From: Mesaphorura yosii
Taxonomy: Eukaryota; Arthropoda; Collembola; Poduromorpha; Tullbergiidae
Reading direction: 5' to 3'
NCBI GenBank assembly: GCA_009869945.1
Contig: WIXG01000031.1
Coordinates: 1 to 64,000 of the forward strand
DNA: 64,000 bases
The position numbers were made by a program, and so were the translations under genes. The notes under the pieces are model-generated. The model was given only the letters and a program-made list of their open reading frames with translations. It ran no database searches and was not told where the DNA came from. Each line of letters begins with the position of its first letter. Within the stretch, counting starts at the first letter, position 1. Shown piece by piece: positions 63,936-64,000 of the stretch.

Positions 63936-64000
63936 CTGTGGAGATAAATACTCACTCTAGCGTAACGTTCCATGACGGTGAGTGTTAATGTCGTACCTCG

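Noticed and set aside
1-64000. tRNA, rRNA or CRISPR features
   Set aside because: I found no convincing A-box/B-box pair, no rRNA-like sequence and no regularly spaced direct repeats.

Overview
This is eukaryotic nuclear DNA, almost certainly from an arthropod. Coding sequence is split by GT-AG introns, many only 50-80 bases long. AATAAA signals follow several stop codons. Two genes point to arthropods: an EF-hand protein close to Drosophila Eip63F-1 (E63-1), and a SYNCRIP/hnRNP R-type (Drosophila Syp) RNA-binding protein. I cannot resolve the lineage further. I joined exons by hand from splice consensus, reading phase and family resemblance. For PGGHG, the trihelix protein, the SLC16 transporter, the 150-aa gene and the 207-aa gene, every junction keeps phase and the summed exon length is divisible by three.

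Layout. 0-15 kb is gene-dense: the 3' part of E63-1 (+), a small acidic hypothetical gene (+), a GH65 glucosidase of the PGGHG/acid-trehalase-like type (-), a serine-rich 207-aa protein (+), a trihelix (Myb/SANT-like) DNA-binding protein (+), and a diverged ELO-family membrane protein (+) whose histidine box is eroded. 15-24.4 kb is almost empty. 24.4-25.1 kb holds a three-exon gene for an unrecognised helical protein (-). 26.3-41.0 kb is one long SLC16-type transporter gene (-) with multi-kilobase introns and an unusual glutamine-rich tail of about 620 residues. Its introns hold a terminal-inverted-repeat element and traces of + strand coding sequence. 41-62 kb is sparse. It contains two related minus-strand exons, 3 kb apart and with identical phases, that look like a mutually exclusive exon pair of a membrane-protein gene whose other exons I did not find, plus a 5'-truncated non-LTR insert with a target-site duplication. 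62.2-64 kb is the 3' part of Syp (-), which runs off the right edge.

The genes do not form a pathway. They touch calcium sensing, collagen or disaccharide glucose trimming, transcription, lipid-elongase-like membrane function, solute transport and mRNA regulation. The observations most worth checking are the duplicated exon pair, the ELO protein without its catalytic histidines, the SLC16 transporter with a giant disordered tail, and the interrupted zinc-finger-like sequence nested in its intron.
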